Virus record (IMG/VR): IMGVR_UViG_3300020477_001447
Coordinates: 36,744-100,743 of that record
Source: a virus
DNA: 64,000 nt
Direction: 5' to 3' (one strand)
The position numbers were made by a program, and so were the translations under genes. Each line of letters begins with the position of its first letter. The first letter of the stretch is position 1. Below, one piece after another: positions 61,923-64,000 of the stretch. A model generated the notes under the pieces. That model was not told where the DNA came from. It made no database searches and was given only the letters and a program-made list of their open reading frames with translations.

Positions 61923-62531
61923 ATGTCTAAAGTATTATTAAGAGAATATTATGAACTTTGTGAGGGAGGGGTTTGCCAAGATCTTCTCACAGAGGATGAA
62001 AAACGCTTTGTCGCCTCCGGAGGTTGCATCCTCTCTGGCATTATGCAACGAGCAAATACACCCAATGGAAATGGAAGAGTTTATAGCGAAGGCATATTAA
62101 AAAGAGAAGTTGAGTCCTATCAGAAAGCAGTAAAAGAGAACAGAGCATTAGGAGAGTTAGACCACCCAGATAACTCTGTTGTGTCTCTAGAGCGTGTGTC
62201 CCATAAAGTAACTTCTATATGGATGGAAGGCAATGATGTATATGGTAAAATACAAGTATTAAACACTTCGGCAGGACAGACCCTCCGGGCTCTTGTAGAC
62301 GGTGGGTGTTCAGTCGGAATCTCATCACGAGGTCTTGGCTCAGTCACTGAACGAGGAGGCCAAACAATTGTTGAAGACGATTTTCAATTAATTTGTTTCG
62401 ACATGGTTTCAGAACCTTCCACTCCTGGCGCGTTTATGATGAAAGAAAATAAAGAGTTAAATGAATCTACCTTATTTTCTAAAGCAGATAGAATTAACCG
62501 CACACTAACAGAAATATTAATGGACGAATAA
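61923..62531 (+). CDS. gp21: Prohead core protease, T4 gp21-like
   Basis: The 202-residue protein matches the gp21-type prohead protease (herpesvirus-assemblin-like serine protease). NTPNGNGRVYSEGILKREVE is the family's N-terminal signature. GELDHPD carries the catalytic H81, and VGISSRGLGS carries the nucleophile S134 or S135. A C-terminal FDMVSEPSTPGAF is also typical. The enzyme cleaves scaffold and capsid precursors after prohead assembly. A GTCT-free AAGGGAA box precedes the ATG. The length is close to T4 gp21 (212). The scaffold and capsid genes expected next are not in this window. Confidence 0.93.
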   Translation: MSKVLLREYYELCEGGVCQDLLTEDEKRFVASGGCILSGIMQRANTPNGNGRVYSEGILKREVESYQKAVKENRALGELDHPDNSVVSLERVSHKVTSIWMEGNDVYGKIQVLNTSAGQTLRALVDGGCSVGISSRGLGSVTERGGQTIVEDDFQLICFDMVSEPSTPGAFMMKENKELNESTLFSKADRINRTLTEILMDE

Positions 62532-62989
62532 TGAAAAAATCAGAGTTTCAAAAGCTTATAAAGCCAATTGTCAAGGAGTGCATAAAGGAGGTGATGTTTG
62601 AAGAGGGCATTCTTTCAAAGGTTGTTTCTGAAGTTGCTAAAGGTATGAGTGTTGTGCAGGCAGCACCTCCAGCTACTAGGCTGCAAGAAACAGTCGATGT
62701 TGACATGAACAATATGCAAAAAATTGCTTTGACTGAAAAGAGAGATAAAACAGCAACTCAACAAAGAAAAAAGCTTTTGGATGCTATAGGCAGAGATGCT
62801 TATAATGGTGTCGATTTATTTGAAGGCACTACCCCACTGTCTGGCAAAATTCCCGCCCCCGGCGCTGCAGCTTCACCACAAGGGCCCCTAGCAGGAACAT
62901 CTCCAGGCGACCCGGGCGTTGATATATCTAATTTGTTTGGGGCCGTAGGCAGCCACTGGAAAGCTCTTGCGGGCGGAAAAGCAAAGTAG
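62531..62989 (+). CDS. Small protein after prohead protease, unknown function
   Basis: The 152-residue protein starts on the protease stop (TAATG). Its N-terminal half is helical and lysine-rich (SEFQKLIKPIVKECIKEVMF). The C-terminal third is rich in Pro/Gly/Ala (GKIPAPGAAASPQGPLAGTS). In T4 the scaffold gp22 (269 residues) follows gp21; this protein is much shorter and not recognisably related. It may be a prohead core peptide or a virion protein processed by gp21. Function unknown. Confidence 0.68.
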   Translation: MKKSEFQKLIKPIVKECIKEVMFEEGILSKVVSEVAKGMSVVQAAPPATRLQETVDVDMNNMQKIALTEKRDKTATQQRKKLLDAIGRDAYNGVDLFEGTTPLSGKIPAPGAAASPQGPLAGTSPGDPGVDISNLFGAVGSHWKALAGGKAK

Positions 62990-62990
62990 A

Positions 62991-63200
62991 ATGCCAGCAA
63001 ACACTAAGGTTACCCTTCGCCGCGGCGAATCTTCTGAAAGATTAATTAGAAGATTCACAAAGAAGGTTAAAAAAGAACGAATTATAGAAGATTTTAAAGA
63101 AAAAACTTCTCACCATATTAAGCCCTCTGTTAAAAAAAAGATCAAACAAGAGAGAGCAAGAAGAGAGCGTCTGCGCCGCCAGCGCAAGATGCGTAAATAA
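62991..63200 (+). CDS. rpsU: Phage-encoded ribosomal protein bS21 homologue
   Basis: ATG 62991 lies one base after the upstream stop; a longer in-frame reading from 62967 is unlikely. The 69-residue product matches bS21 in length and pattern. It starts MPANTKVTLRRGESSERLIR, has an RRF motif where E. coli has LRRFKR, then a KPS segment where E. coli has KPTTERKR, and a strongly basic helical tail (KKKIKQERARRERLRRQRK). bS21 sits on the 30S platform near the anti-Shine-Dalgarno and is needed to initiate on many mRNAs. Viral copies are known from aquatic phages, where they may enter host ribosomes to favour phage messages. It ends the prohead gene group. Confidence 0.82.
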   Translation: MPANTKVTLRRGESSERLIRRFTKKVKKERIIEDFKEKTSHHIKPSVKKKIKQERARRERLRRQRKMRK

Positions 63201-63226
63201 TCTTTGTATATTTCGTTAATCAATTA

Positions 63227-63233
63227 CTAATTA
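63227..63233 (+). promoter_or_regulatory. Candidate late promoter element CTAWWTA (CTAATTA)
   Basis: In the 54-base gap before 63255, CTAATTA starts 28 bases before the ATG, followed by TTTAGAG and a CGGAG ribosome site. The 11-mer CTAATTATTTA is identical to the one at 16808. It would drive the structural block that continues past the window. Confidence 0.42.
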
Positions 63234-63254
63234 TTTAGAGCATCGGAGCATATT

Positions 63255-63692
63255 ATGAATAAACTTGGAAATGGACGATTCGCGCATTATGCCGTTGGAG
63301 TCAATAACGTCGGATCTTATCAGGTGTCAGGCGTCCCCTACATCACTGGTTCAAATGGCCTAAGAACGGGTCAGGAAAAGAAAGTTTCTTTCCCAATGGT
63401 TACAAAGAGGGTGACAGTAATGAGACACACCTCAGCATCAGCAGGTAAGATGCGTATACACTTTAATTCCACTGGATCCGGCGCAGTTGTTGCTGGTTAT
63501 CACTTTATTGAACTAGACAGTGATGAAGATTCTTTCGACTTTTCAATCAAGTGCAAAGAGATTTATGTTTCTAATGCAGGTTCAGCTACACAAGAATTTA
63601 GAGTGTATGCAGAACTAACCCAGATTCCAACAGGCTCCATGTTCACCTTAACTGGTTCTGGCTTAACAGACGAACCAACAGCTTTAGGCTAG
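63255..63692 (+). CDS. Small structural protein, beta-rich, unknown
   Basis: The 145-residue protein is strand-rich with many Gly/Ser/Val (YAVGVNNVGSYQVSGVPYIT, SAGKMRIHFNSTGSGAVVAG, EIYVSNAGSATQEFRVYAEL), typical of capsid decoration or tail surface proteins. A CTAATTA element and a CGGAG box precede it, so it seems to head a new late transcript. No family is recognised. The next gene encodes a glycine-rich fibre-like protein, so both could be virion surface parts. Confidence 0.65.
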   Translation: MNKLGNGRFAHYAVGVNNVGSYQVSGVPYITGSNGLRTGQEKKVSFPMVTKRVTVMRHTSASAGKMRIHFNSTGSGAVVAGYHFIELDSDEDSFDFSIKCKEIYVSNAGSATQEFRVYAELTQIPTGSMFTLTGSGLTDEPTALG

Positions 63693-63702
63693 GAGAGATA
63701 AA

Positions 63703-64000
63703 ATGGGTTTTAATTCAGGCGGTGGCGGCGGCGGCGGATTTGGTTCCGGCGGCGGCGATGTAGACGGACCACAAACAATTAATGGAAACGCTACAATCAA
63801 TGGAACAATAACTTATTCAAGTTCTGCTGGAGGTAAAATCTATGCTCATGACACTGGCTCCTTTGTTGGTTTGCAAGATATGGGCGACGATGGCTATCTT
63901 TACGTGTTGTCTTCTGATCATTACGGTATTGATATCTCTGGCTCTAATGCTGACGGTGTTTCTATCTATGGTGGCTTTGGCGCTGAAGCCGGTGTTAGTA
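63703..64000 (+). CDS. Glycine-rich structural/fibre-like protein, 3'-truncated by window edge
   Basis: ATG 63703 follows an AGGAGAGA box and opens a frame that runs off the window after 99 codons. The first 20 residues are mostly glycine and serine (MGFNSGGGGGGGFGSGGG), encoded by a repetitive GGCGGC tract. A repeat-like TINGNATINGTITYSSSAGG and YLYVLSSDHYGIDISGSNAD follow. The pattern fits a tail- or head-fibre protein, with a flexible glycine linker before a beta-structured shaft. Function is inferred from composition and the neighbouring structural gene. Confidence 0.7.
   Translation, partial: MGFNSGGGGGGGFGSGGGDVDGPQTINGNATINGTITYSSSAGGKIYAHDTGSFVGLQDMGDDGYLYVLSSDHYGIDISGSNADGVSIYGGFGAEAGVS

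Noticed and set aside
1-64000. tRNA genes, CRISPR arrays, insertion sequences, integrase
   Set aside because: Coding sequence fills almost all the window, the gaps are too short for tRNAs, and no spaced direct repeats, transposase or recombinase motifs were seen.

Overview
This window is one co-directional block (every convincing gene is on the + strand, with gaps of at most about 55 bases) from the genome of a large, T4-related contractile-tailed bacteriophage. The diagnostic genes are a gp55-like late sigma factor, gp25-like and gp6-like baseplate wedge proteins, a gp17-like terminase, a gp20-like portal and a gp21-like prohead protease. The host is not identifiable. A phage-encoded ribosomal protein bS21, the low GC (roughly 40% by eye) and the style of the structural proteins suggest an aquatic or marine Gram-negative host; this is inference. 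I see no tRNA, CRISPR array, insertion sequence, integrase or convincing terminator hairpin. No gene-free stretch exceeds 60 bases.

Layout. (1) Bases 2-13827 form a glycan cassette of 16 overlapping or closely spaced genes. It holds GT4-like and GT2-like glycosyltransferases, two methyltransferases, a GT42-like and a GT29-like sialyltransferase candidate, two CMP-sialate-synthetase-like cytidylyltransferases, a NeuB-like synthase, a 2-hydroxyacid dehydrogenase, an NAD-dependent epimerase and a UDP-glucose-dehydrogenase-like enzyme. Together they could make, activate and transfer a sialic-acid-like (nonulosonic) sugar. (2) 13824-15571 holds small genes around the gp55-like late sigma factor. 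(3) 15558-50054 is the baseplate and tail-tip module. Two paralogous hub-type proteins carry different enzymes (an SGNH esterase and a lysozyme). They are followed by a spike-like protein, a 1795-residue protein, gp25, gp6, a 3316-residue protein with three LamG-like domains, and several large unassigned structural proteins. (4) 50055-54651 is a compact DNA-metabolism block: RuvC-like resolvase, CHC2/Toprim primase and a single-chain SbcD-SbcC (Mre11-Rad50) fusion. (5) 54696-55712 holds three small membrane or exported proteins that look like a lysis cassette. (6) 55709-63200 is the packaging and prohead module, with gp17, gp20, gp21 and helper genes, ending in the bS21 homologue. (7) 63255-64000 begins another structural block that runs off the window.

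Regulation. Nearly every real intergenic gap carries the heptamer CTAWWTA 21-29 bases before the next start codon. It resembles the T4 late promoter and fits recognition by the encoded gp55-like sigma factor. Elsewhere genes are joined by ATGA or TAATG overlaps, suggesting translational coupling. The major capsid, sheath and tube genes are not in the window.

The most interesting points are the phage GT29-like sialyltransferase inside a sialic-acid-type cassette, the viral bS21, the paired esterase and lysozyme hub proteins, the SbcD-SbcC fusion with an atypical zinc-hook spacing, the CTAWWTA promoter candidates, and a marked excess of GCCGGC and CCGCGG hexamers.
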